NCBI GenBank assembly: GCA_021555075.1
Contig: JAKGBX010000004.1
Coordinates: 204,591-268,590 of the forward strand
Direction: 5' to 3'
From: Rhodobacteraceae bacterium LMO-JJ12
GTDB taxonomy: Bacteria > Pseudomonadota > Alphaproteobacteria > Rhodobacterales > Rhodobacteraceae
Length of the DNA stretch: 64,000 nucleotides
Part shown: piece after piece, positions 1 through 8,824 of the stretch
Layout: each line of letters starts with the position of its first letter
Position numbering within the stretch: the stretch's first letter is position 1
Translations under genes and position numbers: made by a program
Notes under the pieces: model-generated
Told to the model about the DNA's origin: nothing
The model's input: the letters and a program-made list of their open reading frames with translations, nothing else
Databases searched by the model: none

Positions 1-1871
1 CCGCCTGGAAGGATCTGCCGCCGCATGTGCAGCAGGTATTTCTCTATGGCTCGGGCGAAGAGGAAATCCCGTTTCGCTATGACGAAGGCGGGCGGGTTTA
101 CCAAGTAACACGGGTGTTCGAGGGGGTGATCCCCAATATGGAACGGCGGTACCGCGAGACGGATTCAAACTGGATTCGCGAAGAATTTGAACGCTATCAG
201 AACAACCGCCCATGTGGGGCATGTGGTGGGTTCCGCCTTCGGGAAGAGGCGTTGGCGGTGAAGATTGGCGGGCTGCATGCAGGCCAGATCGTGCAGATGA
301 GCATACGCGAGGCTTTGGATTGGGTCGCGGATGCGCCCAAGGTGTTGAGCAAGCAGAATAACGAGATCGCGGCGGTCATTCTGAAGGAAATTCGCGAGCG
401 CCTTGGGTTCTTGAATAACGTGGGATTAGAGTATCTTACGCTTAGTCGTTCAAGTGGAACGTTGAGTGGTGGAGAGAGCCAGCGCATTCGGTTGGCGAGC
501 CAGATCGGCAGTGGGTTGACCGGCGTTCTTTATGTGCTGGACGAGCCGTCGATCGGGCTGCACCAGCGTGACAATGACCGGCTTTTGCTGACGCTGAAGA
601 ACCTGCGCGATCAGGGTAATACCGTGATCGTGGTGGAGCATGACGAGGAAGCGATCCGCGAGGCGGATTATGTTTTCGACATCGGGCCGGGCGCCGGGGT
701 GCATGGCGGGCAGGTTGTTTCAAAGGGGACGCCGGAAGAAGTTGAGCGAGATCCGGCTTCGATCACGGGGCAGTATCTCTCGGGGGCGCGAACAATTCCT
801 TATGACAGCGCGCGCCGCAAAGGGAATGGTAAGTTCGTGACCGTGGTGAAGGCCACGGGGAACAACCTCAAGGAGGTTACGGCCAAGTTTCCGCTGGGCC
901 GGTTTGTCTGTATCACAGGCGTGTCGGGCGGGGGGAAATCGACGCTGACGATTGAGACATTGTTCAAGACCGCGAGCATGCGTCTGAACGGGGCGCGCCA
1001 GACACCGGCACCTTGTGAAACCATCAAGGGGCTGGAGCATCTCGACAAGGTGATCGACATCGACCAGCGCCCCATCGGGCGCACGCCGCGCTCGAACCCG
1101 GCGACCTATACGGGGGCCTTTACGCCGATCCGCGACTGGTTTGCCGGACTGCCCGAATCCAAGGCGCGCGGATATAAACCGGGGCGCTTTAGCTTTAACG
1201 TCAAGGGCGGGCGCTGTGAGGCCTGTCAGGGCGATGGCTTGATCAAGATCGAGATGCATTTCCTGCCGGATGTTTACGTGGAATGCGAGACCTGCAAGGG
1301 CGCGCGATACAATCGGGAAACTCTGGAAATTCGCTTTAAGGGCAAGAGTATAGCGGACGTTCTTGATATGACGGTCGAAGAAGCGCAGGGCTTTTTCAAG
1401 GCCGTTCCGAGCATCCGGGACAAGATGGATGCGCTGGCGCGTGTGGGGCTTGGTTATATCAAGGTTGGGCAATCGGCGACCACGCTTTCAGGGGGCGAAG
1501 CGCAGCGCGTGAAGCTTTCTAAGGAACTGGCGAAACGCTCGACCGGGCGCACGCTTTACATCTTGGATGAGCCGACGACAGGGCTGCATTTCGAGGACGT
1601 GCGCAAGCTCTTGGAAGTGCTGCATGAGCTGGTTGAACAGGGCAATTCGGTGGTGGTGATCGAGCACAATCTCGACGTGGTGAAAACCGCCGACTGGATC
1701 ATAGATATCGGCCCCGAGGGGGGCGATGGTGGCGGTGAAATTGTCGCCACGGGAACACCCGAAAAGGTGGCCGAGGTGGCGGGGAGCTATACCGGACAAT
1801 ACCTCAAGCCGATGCTGGACAAGAAGGGCCACGAGCACCGCGAAACAGCCAAGAGCGCGGCGGCGGAATAA
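1..1871 (+). CDS. uvrA: Excinuclease ABC subunit A, 5'-truncated by the window edge
   Basis: DNA-damage recognition ATPase of nucleotide excision repair, working as a UvrA2-UvrB complex. About 622 C-terminal residues are present (the frame is open from base 3); the family is usually about 950, so the N-terminal third lies upstream of the window. Visible in order: the end of the first zinc module (CGACGG near base 215), first ABC signature LSGGESQ near 465, Walker B with [10 protein letters not shown], second Walker [10 protein letters not shown] near 920, a second zinc finger with CxxC pairs at 1213 and 1285, second signature LSGGEAQR near 1485, and [10 protein letters not shown]. It ends with a charged tail. 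No LexA-type site can be assessed because the promoter is outside the window. The identification is secure. Confidence 0.97.
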   Translation, partial: AWKDLPPHVQQVFLYGSGEEEIPFRYDEGGRVYQVTRVFEGVIPNMERRYRETDSNWIREEFERYQNNRPCGACGGFRLREEALAVKIGGLHAGQIVQMSIREALDWVADAPKVLSKQNNEIAAVILKEIRERLGFLNNVGLEYLTLSRSSGTLSGGESQRIRLASQIGSGLTGVLYVLDEPSIGLHQRDNDRLLLTLKNLRDQGNTVIVVEHDEEAIREADYVFDIGPGAGVHGGQVVSKGTPEEVERDPASITGQYLSGARTIPYDSARRKGNGKFVTVVKATGNNLKEVTAKFPLGRFVCITGVSGGGKSTLTIETLFKTASMRLNGARQTPAPCETIKGLEHLDKVIDIDQRPIGRTPRSNPATYTGAFTPIRDWFAGLPESKARGYKPGRFSFNVKGGRCEACQGDGLIKIEMHFLPDVYVECETCKGARYNRETLEIRFKGKSIADVLDMTVEEAQGFFKAVPSIRDKMDALARVGLGYIKVGQSATTLSGGEAQRVKLSKELAKRSTGRTLYILDEPTTGLHFEDVRKLLEVLHELVEQGNSVVVIEHNLDVVKTADWIIDIGPEGGDGGGEIVATGTPEKVAEVAGSYTGQYLKPMLDKKGHEHRETAKSAAAE

Positions 1872-2082
1872 AGCGTTAACCTGATGAAACCTTACAGCAC
1901 CGCGCGACAGCGTTAATGGCCCCCAAACCGGGGGGTGACTTTCGGCTGCTCCCCGGCTGTTTTGCGTATGACATGTGCATGGGGTTTTTCGGGGCGCCGA
2001 AAGTCTTGCCCCTGCGCACGGTTTAAGAAAAGGTTAAGCCGCGCACGCAAAGCCAGAGGCGCGTAATCGGGGCGAATGCAAC

Positions 2083-3021
2083 ATGAAACGCGACAGGAAG
2101 ATCGGCGTGGCACTTGGGTCGGGTGGTGCGCGCGGATGGTGTCATATTGGCGTGCTGTCCGAATTGGAAACGCTGGGCGTGCGCCCGTCCGTGGTGGCCG
2201 GGTGTTCGATGGGCGCGATTGTCGGGGCGGCCTGGGCAGGTGGGGTGCTGGACAGGCTGGAAGATTGGGCGTTGTCGCTGACCCGGCAGCGGTATCTGAC
2301 CTATGTCGATGTGGGCTTTGGCAGCGGCGGCGTGATCAGGGGGCGGGCCATTGGCGAGATTTTGGCCAGCATCGGGTTACCCGAGCAGATTGAAGATCTG
2401 AATACGCCGTTTGTCGCGGTGGCGACGGATATGGCAACGGGGCGCGAAATCTGGCTGAAGGAGGGGTCGTTGGCGGATGCCGTGCGGGCTTCGATTTCGA
2501 TACCGGGGGTTTTGGAGCCGTATTTCCTGAACGGGAGGTGGCTTCTTGATGGGGGGCTGATTAACCCGGTTCCGACATCGGCCAGCCGCGCCCTTGGGGC
2601 GGATGTGACAATTGCTGTCAATCCCAACGGGCGACCTGACGGGCATATCTGGCATCCGCCCAGTCCGGCAGAGAGTCTGTGGAGCAAGCTGGGATCGCCC
2701 GAATTGATGCAGCAATTGCCCGAATCCTTGAGGGGGCTGATGCCTGGCAGAACGGTGAAGCCGGTGGCACCGACCGCGCCCGCTTATCTGGATGTGATGT
2801 CGGCCGCGATTGATATCATGACCGATTTCGTGCTCAAGCACCGGCAGGCAAGCGACCCGCCGCATGTCATTCTGGAGGCGGATTTGATGGAGTCGGTTTT
2901 GGTGTTGGAACTTTACCGCGCCAAGGAGGCCATCGCGGAGGGGCACCGGATGGTGCGCGAACGCGCCAGCGAAATTTGTGCGCTGGTGGAGGCGGATGAT
3001 CCGCACGACTTTACAGCCTGA
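2083..3021 (+). CDS. Patatin-like phospholipase (RssA/YchK type)
   Basis: 312-residue serine lipid acyl hydrolase of the patatin family. The oxyanion motif GSGGARG (residues 12-18), nucleophile elbow GCSMG with Ser42, and the DGG motif with Asp156 give the complete Ser-Asp dyad. There is no signal peptide, so it is probably cytoplasmic or peripheral to the membrane. The ATG follows a purine-poor stretch with no strong ribosome binding site; the GGGGCGAATGCAAC just upstream could serve. It stands alone between uvrA and a convergent small gene and is closed by a strong hairpin. The lipid substrate cannot be inferred from sequence. Confidence 0.88.
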   Translation: MKRDRKIGVALGSGGARGWCHIGVLSELETLGVRPSVVAGCSMGAIVGAAWAGGVLDRLEDWALSLTRQRYLTYVDVGFGSGGVIRGRAIGEILASIGLPEQIEDLNTPFVAVATDMATGREIWLKEGSLADAVRASISIPGVLEPYFLNGRWLLDGGLINPVPTSASRALGADVTIAVNPNGRPDGHIWHPPSPAESLWSKLGSPELMQQLPESLRGLMPGRTVKPVAPTAPAYLDVMSAAIDIMTDFVLKHRQASDPPHVILEADLMESVLVLELYRAKEAIAEGHRMVRERASEICALVEADDPHDFTA

Positions 3022-3029
3022 AACAGGGT

Positions 3030-3064
3030 TCACCGGGGGCGTACCCCCGGTGAGCCAGCATTTT
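3030..3064. terminator. Bidirectional terminator hairpin
   Basis: Perfect 10-bp stem TCACCGGGGG / CCCCCGGTGA (3030-3039 with 3044-3053), loop CGTA, then TTTT at 3061-3064. It lies between the convergent ends of the patatin gene and the DUF2892 gene. Confidence 0.8.
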
Positions 3065-3068
3065 GAGT

Positions 3069-3272
3069 TCAGCCCTTTTTCATCGGGCAAGTGCTCATGC
3101 CCAGCAGGGAATAAAGCCCGCAGGTACCAAGCAGCCCGGTGAGCAGCGGGATGACGCCTAGCAACATGAGCCAGCTATAGGATGAGTCACGATAGACAAA
3201 GTAGCCGACGATCAGCGCGGCGCCGATGACAATGCGGAGGATGCGGTCGATGCCGCCGACATTCTTGGACAT
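3069..3272 (-). CDS. DUF2892-family small inner-membrane protein
   Basis: 67-residue protein beginning MSKNVGGIDRILR, with two hydrophobic helices (about residues 13-26 and 34-55) and a short loop, ending CPMKKG. The opening G-G-x-D/x-R-x-x-R and two-helix layout are typical of the DUF2892 (YgaP C-terminal-like) family. An in-frame TTG six codons upstream would lengthen it, but the ATG at 3272 has a GAGTGAG-like site at a usable distance and fits the family start. Such proteins often accompany rhodaneses; none adjoins here. Function unknown. Confidence 0.75.
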   Translation of the reverse strand: MSKNVGGIDRILRIVIGAALIVGYFVYRDSSYSWLMLLGVIPLLTGLLGTCGLYSLLGMSTCPMKKG

Positions 3273-3362
3273 GGTGCAAATCTCACTCAAGGTTACATGC
3301 GGCTTTTATAATATGTAATTCCTGCCGAAATGAAAGCCTCAGTGTTAATTAACCTGCACGTT

Positions 3363-3791
3363 TTAGCGCGATACCAGCGCCGTGAGCAGGCCGAGAGAGG
3401 CGATGATGACGGCGGTATCCTGATCGACGCGCAGCACCCGGTTGTCGACAACGCGGTAAACCTGGCCCTTGGGCGCGCGCGGCAGATGGCGCAGATGTGC
3501 TTGGGAAACATCTCTTCCGGGCAGGGCGCGGCGTGTGTTGGCGCGCGGCGCAACATAGGTTGTCTTGCTGCGCTCGACCTGGGTGTGTGTGGCGCGAGGT
3601 TTGGTGGTCTGAACCCTGGAAACCTTGGTTTTTGTAACGCGCGTCTTGGTGGTTTTTTGCACCTGAACACAGCGCCCATTGTGGTTGCAGGTCGTCTTCA
3701 CGCTGTCGCGGCTGCCAGCAATAGCGGCGGGTGCGAGGGCGGGTGAAAGAGCGATGAGCGTGGCGAGAGTTGTGAGGGTGATCGATTTCAT
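3363..3791 (-). CDS. Secreted basic protein with Thr/Lys-rich low-complexity middle (RcnB-like tail)
   Basis: 142 residues. An N-terminal signal peptide (residues 1-25, cleavage after AIAG or APAA) is followed by a CNHNGRC pair of cysteines, then about 40 residues rich in T, K, R and V (TTKTRVTKTKVSRVQTTKPR), and a C-terminal segment GQVYRVVDNRVLRVDQ plus a hydrophobic end. That last segment resembles the tail of small periplasmic RcnB/YmgD-like proteins, but the match is weak. A GGAAGA ribosome binding site precedes the ATG. Probably periplasmic; function unknown. Confidence 0.6.
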   Translation of the reverse strand: MKSITLTTLATLIALSPALAPAAIAGSRDSVKTTCNHNGRCVQVQKTTKTRVTKTKVSRVQTTKPRATHTQVERSKTTYVAPRANTRRALPGRDVSQAHLRHLPRAPKGQVYRVVDNRVLRVDQDTAVIIASLGLLTALVSR

Positions 3792-3882
3792 TTTGGGTCT
3801 TCCCTGTGTTGCTTCGAAGGTGAAACGGCACGGGGAGAGAAATCAGTCGGTTCGCGGCATCACGAAAGCGTGAGACGCTCCG

Positions 3883-3920
3883 GCACGCTCCGGCATTGGG
3901 CCGGAACGTGCGGTCTTTTA
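3883..3920. terminator. Hairpin after mmsB
   Basis: GCACGCTCCGGC (3883-3894) pairs with GCCGGAACGTGC (3900-3911) with one internal mismatch and a 5-base loop. The T-rich run TCTTTTA lies on the plus side (3914-3920), so the terminator polarity is opposite to mmsB; for mmsB only the hairpin itself would act. Confidence 0.5.
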
Positions 3921-3930
3921 TTGGCAGGGC

Positions 3931-4803
3931 TTAGTCGCGGCCGCGTTTTTCAAAGCGCGGCAGCATGGCCGAGAAATCCATGCCCTTGCCGTCTTCGTTC
4001 TCGACGAATTGCGCATAGAGTGCGGCGGCGGCCTTGCCCATCGGGGTGTCGGCATCGACGGCTTCTGCGGCCTGTTGTGACAGGCGCAGATCCTTGAGCA
4101 TCAACTCGGCGGCGAAGCCGGGTTTGTAATCGTTGTCGGCAGGTGACGCCGGGCCAACGCCGGGGGCGGGGCAATAGGCGTTCATTGTCCAGCTATAGCC
4201 CGAGGAGGTGGAGACCACATCGAACATCTTCTGGCGGTCGAGGCCGAGCTTGTCGGCCAGCGCGAAGGCCTCGCAGGTGACGATCATGGTGGCGCCGAGG
4301 ATCATGTTGTTGCAGATCTTCGCGGCCTGACCGGCGCCTGCGTCGCCACAATGCACGGCCTTTTGGCCCATGATGTCGAACAGCGGTGCAGCTTTGGCGA
4401 ATGCTTGATCGGTGCCGCCCGCCATGAAGGTGAGCGTGCCGCCCACGGCACCGCCAACACCGCCCGAAACGGGGGCATCGACAAAGAGAAGCCCGGCGGC
4501 GGCGGCTTGATCTGCGACGGCGCGGGCGGATTCCACATCGACTGTGGAGCAATCAACCAGTGTTGCGCCTTTGCTCATGGCCGGGATGATTTCATTCGCG
4601 ACGCTGCGCAGGATAGCGCCATTGGGCAGCATGGTGATGACCACGTCCTGATCCTTGGCGGCTTCGGCCCCCGAGGCGGCCATGCTCACGCCTTTGATGC
4701 TGACATCGGCCATGTCAAAGCCGGTGACGTCGTGGCCTGCGGATGCGAGGTTGGCCGCCATCGGGCCACCCATGTTGCCAAGGCCGATAAATCCGATTTT
4801 CAT
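3931..4803 (-). CDS. mmsB: 3-hydroxyisobutyrate dehydrogenase
   Basis: 290 residues; oxidises 3-hydroxyisobutyrate to methylmalonate semialdehyde with NAD in valine degradation. Sequence signs: N-terminal Rossmann motif GFIGLGNMG (residues 4-12), substrate-binding DAPVSGG (about 109-115), and catalytic Lys162 in GQAAKICNN. Length is typical for the family. It is the last gene of a minus-strand run after the acyl-CoA dehydrogenase and hydrolase that supply its substrate, separated from the hydrolase by 11 bases, which supports mmsB rather than a tartronate semialdehyde reductase. Confidence 0.93.
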   Translation of the reverse strand: MKIGFIGLGNMGGPMAANLASAGHDVTGFDMADVSIKGVSMAASGAEAAKDQDVVITMLPNGAILRSVANEIIPAMSKGATLVDCSTVDVESARAVADQAAAAGLLFVDAPVSGGVGGAVGGTLTFMAGGTDQAFAKAAPLFDIMGQKAVHCGDAGAGQAAKICNNMILGATMIVTCEAFALADKLGLDRQKMFDVVSTSSGYSWTMNAYCPAPGVGPASPADNDYKPGFAAELMLKDLRLSQQAAEAVDADTPMGKAAAALYAQFVENEDGKGMDFSAMLPRFEKRGRD

Positions 4804-4814
4804 GTCTCTCTCCC

Positions 4815-5843
4815 TCAGAAATCGAGTGCGTTGTCGCCGAGCGGCGCCAGCATGGTTTGCAAGGCCGCCTCTGGCAAGGCGTCGTGGTCGTGTTTCCAGT
4901 GCGGCGTGCGGTCCTTGTCGATGATCGCGGCGCGGATGCCCTCAATGAAGTCACCATGCTCCATTGCGCGCGAGGTGAAGCGGTATTCCATATCAAGTGC
5001 GGCGCGGATATCGGCATTGCCGCGCAACCGGTGCATCATTTCAAGGGTATATGCGATGGAAAGCGGCGAGGCGCGCAGCACGGATTTGAGCGTGTTGGTG
5101 ACAAACTCGCTGTTATCGGCGCGCAGGCTGGCAAGCAGGTCGGGCAGGGTGCGAGCGGCGAAATGGTGGTCGATCTCGGCGCGCTGTTGGCTCATCTGGC
5201 CTTGCGGCGGAGCGTCACTGGCGGCGGTGAGGCAGGCAGGATCGCCGGTTTGTTCCAGCTTGGCGATGCGCGCGGGCCATTGTGCCTCGGGGATGAACAT
5301 GTCGGCAAAGCCGAGCAGGATCGCGTCGCCCGCGTTCATCCGCGCGCCGGTGGTGCCCGCGTAAGCGCCGAGCCATCCTGGCGCATTGGCCAGAATCATC
5401 GAGCCGCCCACATCGGGGACAAGACCGATGCCACATTCGGGCATGGCGATTTGGCTGGTTTCACCAACGATGCGGTGCGAGCCGTGACAGCCCACGCCCA
5501 TGCCGCCGCCCATGGTGAAGCCTTGCAGGAAGGAGACGATGGGTTTGGGGTAGCCGTGCAGCTTGGCGTTCATGCGGTATTCATCGCGCCAGAACCGCTG
5601 ACCATAGGCGAAATCGCCCGCTTTGCCGGTTTTGTAGAGGTCGGCAATGTCGCCGCCCGCCGAGAAGGCTTTCTCCCCTTCGGCGTCGAGGACGATGAGT
5701 TTCACGGTATCATCGTCGCGCCAGTCATCAAGCGCCGCCTCAATCGCGGTGCACATGTCGTAGGTGACGGCGTTCAGCGCCTTGGGGCGCTGAAGCGTGA
5801 TGCGGCCGGTGTGACCTGTGATGCGGATAGAAATATCAGACAT
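4815..5843 (-). CDS. 3-hydroxyisobutyryl-CoA hydrolase (crotonase superfamily)
   Basis: 342 residues, longer than ordinary enoyl-CoA hydratases and matching the HIBYL-CoA hydrolase branch. It frees 3-hydroxyisobutyrate from its CoA ester, the step before mmsB. Oxyanion segments AFSAGGDI and GFTMGGGMGVG, and the catalytic region MPECGIGLVPDVGGS carrying the Glu and Asp typical of the hydrolases, are all visible. It is only five bases from the acyl-CoA dehydrogenase upstream and clearly cotranscribed with it and with mmsB. Confidence 0.9.
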   Translation of the reverse strand: MSDISIRITGHTGRITLQRPKALNAVTYDMCTAIEAALDDWRDDDTVKLIVLDAEGEKAFSAGGDIADLYKTGKAGDFAYGQRFWRDEYRMNAKLHGYPKPIVSFLQGFTMGGGMGVGCHGSHRIVGETSQIAMPECGIGLVPDVGGSMILANAPGWLGAYAGTTGARMNAGDAILLGFADMFIPEAQWPARIAKLEQTGDPACLTAASDAPPQGQMSQQRAEIDHHFAARTLPDLLASLRADNSEFVTNTLKSVLRASPLSIAYTLEMMHRLRGNADIRAALDMEYRFTSRAMEHGDFIEGIRAAIIDKDRTPHWKHDHDALPEAALQTMLAPLGDNALDF

Positions 5844-5848
5844 GGCGA

Positions 5849-6994
5849 TCAGGCCGCATCCGATAGCATCTGGCGCGATATGATCAGCCGCATGATTTCG
5901 TTGGTGCCTTCGAGGATCTGATGCACGCGCAGGTCGCGCACGATTTTCTCGATGCCGTAATCGGCCAGATAGCCGTAACCGCCATGCAGTTGCAGACAGC
6001 CATTGGCGACATCAAAGGCCGCGTCGGTGACCATCAGCTTGGCCATGGCGCAGAACTTGGTGGCGTCATGGGCCTTGTTATCAAGCTTCCACGCGGCCTG
6101 GCGCAGGAAGGTGCGCGAGGCTTGCAGGCGGGTCTCATATTCGGCCAGGCGAAATTGCAGGGCCTGGAACTGATTGATGGATTTGCCGAACGCCTTGCGC
6201 TCGGCCATGTAGGCGAGGGTGAGGTCTAGCGCGTTTTGCGCGCCGCCAAGGGCGGAGGCGGCGATGTTGAGACGGCCACCATCAAGCCCGGCCATGGCAT
6301 AGGTAAAGCCCTTGCCCTCTTCGCCGATCAGGTTGTCGGCGGGCACCAAGCAATCATCGAACTGGACCTGCGAGGTCGGCTGGGCGAGCCAGCCCATCTT
6401 GCGTTCCAACGCGCCGAAGGAGAGGCCGGTGGTGCCGTCTTCAACCACCACGGTGGAAATCCCTTTGGGGCCATCGTCGCCGGTGCGCACCATGGTGACA
6501 TAGGCGTCGGAGTAGCCGCCGCCCGAGATGAATGCCTTGGTGCCGTTGAGGCTGTAGCCTTCATTGGTGCGGTTGGCGCGGGTGCGCAGGGCCGAGGCGT
6601 CAGAGCCGGAACCCGGTTCGGTCAGGCAATAGGAGAAGATCTTGGACATCGAGCAGAGATCGGGGAGCCATTTGGCCTTGGTTTCCTCAGAGCCGAATTT
6701 GTCGATCATGCCGCCGCACATGTTGTGGATCGACAGGAACGACCCAACAGCGGGGCAGGACATGGCGAGCGCTTCAAACACCAGCGTGGCGTCAAGCCGC
6801 GAGAGGCCGGAGCCGCCGTATTCTTCCGAGACATAAAGCCCGCCAAAGCCCAACTCGGCCAGTTTTGGCCAGAGATCCTTGGGGATGGTACCGGCCACTT
6901 CCCAATCGCGCGCAAAGGGCGCGATATGTTCTTCGCCAAAGCTTTTGGCCATGTCGAAGATCAGGGTTTGTTCTTCGGAAAGTGCAAAATCCAT
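5849..6994 (-). CDS. Acyl-CoA dehydrogenase, probably isobutyryl-CoA dehydrogenase
   Basis: 381-residue FAD enzyme introducing the 2,3 double bond of acyl-CoAs, passing electrons to ETF. Visible signatures: YCLTEPGSGSDA (FAD and substrate binding), GERKxxGxxL-like AERKAFGKSINQFQ, the QLHGGYGYL segment, and the C-terminal LEGTNEI motif. Placement as first gene of the run with the hydroxyisobutyryl-CoA hydrolase and mmsB points to isobutyryl-CoA as substrate (valine route); this substrate call is inference from context. An enoyl-CoA hydratase for the intervening step is not in the cluster. Confidence 0.9.
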   Translation of the reverse strand: MDFALSEEQTLIFDMAKSFGEEHIAPFARDWEVAGTIPKDLWPKLAELGFGGLYVSEEYGGSGLSRLDATLVFEALAMSCPAVGSFLSIHNMCGGMIDKFGSEETKAKWLPDLCSMSKIFSYCLTEPGSGSDASALRTRANRTNEGYSLNGTKAFISGGGYSDAYVTMVRTGDDGPKGISTVVVEDGTTGLSFGALERKMGWLAQPTSQVQFDDCLVPADNLIGEEGKGFTYAMAGLDGGRLNIAASALGGAQNALDLTLAYMAERKAFGKSINQFQALQFRLAEYETRLQASRTFLRQAAWKLDNKAHDATKFCAMAKLMVTDAAFDVANGCLQLHGGYGYLADYGIEKIVRDLRVHQILEGTNEIMRLIISRQMLSDAA

Positions 6995-7092
6995 GTCGCG
7001 GCTCCCTTATGTGGAATTGAACGGGTGTTTAATTCAGGAATCTTACAAGACTATTGCAGAGGCTTGAAGGCGAATTCTTTCGATGTAGACGG

Positions 7093-8226
7093 TCACAAAT
7101 CCGAGTGGAATTCTTCGATCAGGTGGCGCACCACGTCTTTGAGCGCGTCTTCGCGGGGTTTGCCTGCTGCGAGCGCATCGTTGAACACGGCGCGTTGTTG
7201 GTCTGAGGATGTGCCATCCATCAGCATGTTGCGGGCATGATCCAGTTCGGCGCGGCAGCCGAGCGCCTCGGCGTCTTCACCTGCGAGCGCGATCAGGTCG
7301 TCAAGCACTTGAGAAAAGGGGATGATTTCGCGCGCGCCGAAATCGATCAGCCCTTCGCGGATGCCGTAGCGTTGTGCACGCCAGCGGTTTTCCGAGATCA
7401 GGAAGTTGTCGTAAAGCCGCCAGCGTTGGTTCTTGAGTTGCAAGCGCCAGAGCATGCGGGTGAGCGATTGGATCATTGCCGCCAGCGTCAGCGTGGTTTC
7501 CAGCCGGGGCGAGACATCGCAAATCCGCGCCTCGATCGTGGGAAAGCGCGACGATGGGCGCAAATCCCACCAGATTTTTGAGCTGTCCTCAATCACTCCG
7601 AGATTGACGAGCGCCTTGACCGAGCGTTCGTATTCGCCCCAACCGTCCAATTTGGGCGGCAGGCCAGTGCGTGGAAGATTGTCGAAAACCGTGAGGCGAT
7701 AACAGCTTAAGCCGGTGTCTTCGCCTTGCCAGAAGGGGGAGGAACAGCTGAGCGCCAGAAGGTGGGGCAGGAAATAGGAGAGCTGGTTCATGACGTCGAT
7801 GCGCATGTCGTTGTCGGGTAGGCCGACGTGTACATGCATGCCGCAGATCAGCAGCCGGCGCACCACCCCGGCGAGATCGTCGCGCAATTCGTTGTAGCGG
7901 TCCTTCTTGGTGTGGTGTTGATCGCGCCAATCGGAAAACGGGTGGCAGGAGGCGGCAATGGGCGCGAGATTATGCTCGGCAGCGCATTTGGCAACGGTGC
8001 GGCGCAGGTGGCGCAGGTCGTCGCGCGCTTCGCCCACATTGGCACAAACCTTTGAGCCGATCTCGACCTGACATTCGAGGAATTCGGGGGAGAACTGACC
8101 TTTGAGCGCGGCGGCGCATTTCTCCATCAATTCGGGCGGGGCGGGCGCCAGCGCCAGGCTGTCGCGATCGACCAGCAGGTATTCCTCTTCGATGCCGATG
8201 GTGAAATCTGGGGTGGGGTCGGTCAT
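7093..8226 (-). CDS. YbdK-type carboxylate-amine ligase (glutamate-cysteine ligase family 2)
   Basis: 377 residues, ATP-dependent ligase of the GCS2 family that forms a gamma-glutamyl-type amide bond; many members have weak glutamate-cysteine ligase activity. The N-terminal [12 protein letters not shown] motif and ICGMHVHVG segment are diagnostic. Two ATGs compete: 8238 and 8226. The second has AGGGA four bases upstream and no ribosome binding site precedes the first, so 8226 is chosen. It follows the valine genes in the same orientation but is about 100 bases away from them and probably separately transcribed. Physiological substrate unknown. Confidence 0.85.
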   Translation of the reverse strand: MTDPTPDFTIGIEEEYLLVDRDSLALAPAPPELMEKCAAALKGQFSPEFLECQVEIGSKVCANVGEARDDLRHLRRTVAKCAAEHNLAPIAASCHPFSDWRDQHHTKKDRYNELRDDLAGVVRRLLICGMHVHVGLPDNDMRIDVMNQLSYFLPHLLALSCSSPFWQGEDTGLSCYRLTVFDNLPRTGLPPKLDGWGEYERSVKALVNLGVIEDSSKIWWDLRPSSRFPTIEARICDVSPRLETTLTLAAMIQSLTRMLWRLQLKNQRWRLYDNFLISENRWRAQRYGIREGLIDFGAREIIPFSQVLDDLIALAGEDAEALGCRAELDHARNMLMDGTSSDQQRAVFNDALAAGKPREDALKDVVRHLIEEFHSDL

Positions 8227-8289
8227 ATGGTCCCTCATGCCAGCGCGCGCCCGTCGATTTGAGCAGGTTGGGGCGCGCGGCGCAAGTGA

Positions 8290-8706
8290 TCAGACGGCCG
8301 CGCCAGGTTTGGCAGGGGCCGTTAGGATGTTGCTGGCCCAGGTGCGGGCGCTTTCGAGATCATCAAACAATCGCGCCTCGATGGCATGAGATGTTTCTGC
8401 CAAATTCTCAAAAATCCGGCTGAGACCGAATACGGTTTCATCCGGGGCGTATATCGCGGTGTGCATTGTTTGCCCGGCCTCGGAATAGATGCGGGCATAA
8501 TGAGAAAACAGCGAAAAAATTTCGGAAAACCCCACATCCGAGCCTTTGAGGCGCGACAGATCCGACAAATGGGCAAGGCGCAGATCGAAACCGGGCTCTG
8601 CTTTGTAAGACTGAAACATTTCAAGCACTTGAGAAAGGGTAACTTCGCCCTCGTAGATTGAGAGGACATAGCCTTGATCGGATTGAATTGAATAGCTTAC
8701 CGGCAT
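8290..8706 (-). CDS. Small STAS/SpoIIAA-like cytosolic protein
   Basis: 138 residues from MPVSYSIQSDQG. An early alternating pattern (YVLSIYEGEVTLSQVLEMF) followed by a LAHLSDLSRLKG segment and a late FDDLESARTWA helix fits the single-domain STAS-like/SpoIIAA-like fold (DUF family) common in alphaproteobacteria. The frame is open 27 codons further upstream, but that stretch runs through the mmsA terminator hairpin, so the ATG at 8706 is used. No partner kinase or phosphatase is nearby. Function unknown. Confidence 0.6.
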   Translation of the reverse strand: MPVSYSIQSDQGYVLSIYEGEVTLSQVLEMFQSYKAEPGFDLRLAHLSDLSRLKGSDVGFSEIFSLFSHYARIYSEAGQTMHTAIYAPDETVFGLSRIFENLAETSHAIEARLFDDLESARTWASNILTAPAKPGAAV

Positions 8707-8749
8707 GGACCCGTCGTTTGAATGCGGTCTGAGATAGGCCCGCAGATGC

Positions 8750-8780
8750 AAAAAAAACCCGCCGGAAAACTCCGGCGGGT
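8750..8780 (-). terminator. Rho-independent terminator of mmsA
   Basis: Perfect 10-bp stem ACCCGCCGGA / TCCGGCGGGT (8757-8766 with 8771-8780), 4-base loop, and eight A on the plus strand at 8750-8757 that read as a U run on the minus-strand transcript. Confidence 0.92.
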
Positions 8781-8824
8781 TCTTCATACCCGGTTTAATA
8801 TCGGGCGTCGAATGGAGATTGCAG

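Noticed and set aside
1913..2113. 66-codon minus-strand frame between uvrA and the patatin gene
   Set aside because: Overlaps the patatin start and has no ribosome binding site or recognisable protein features.
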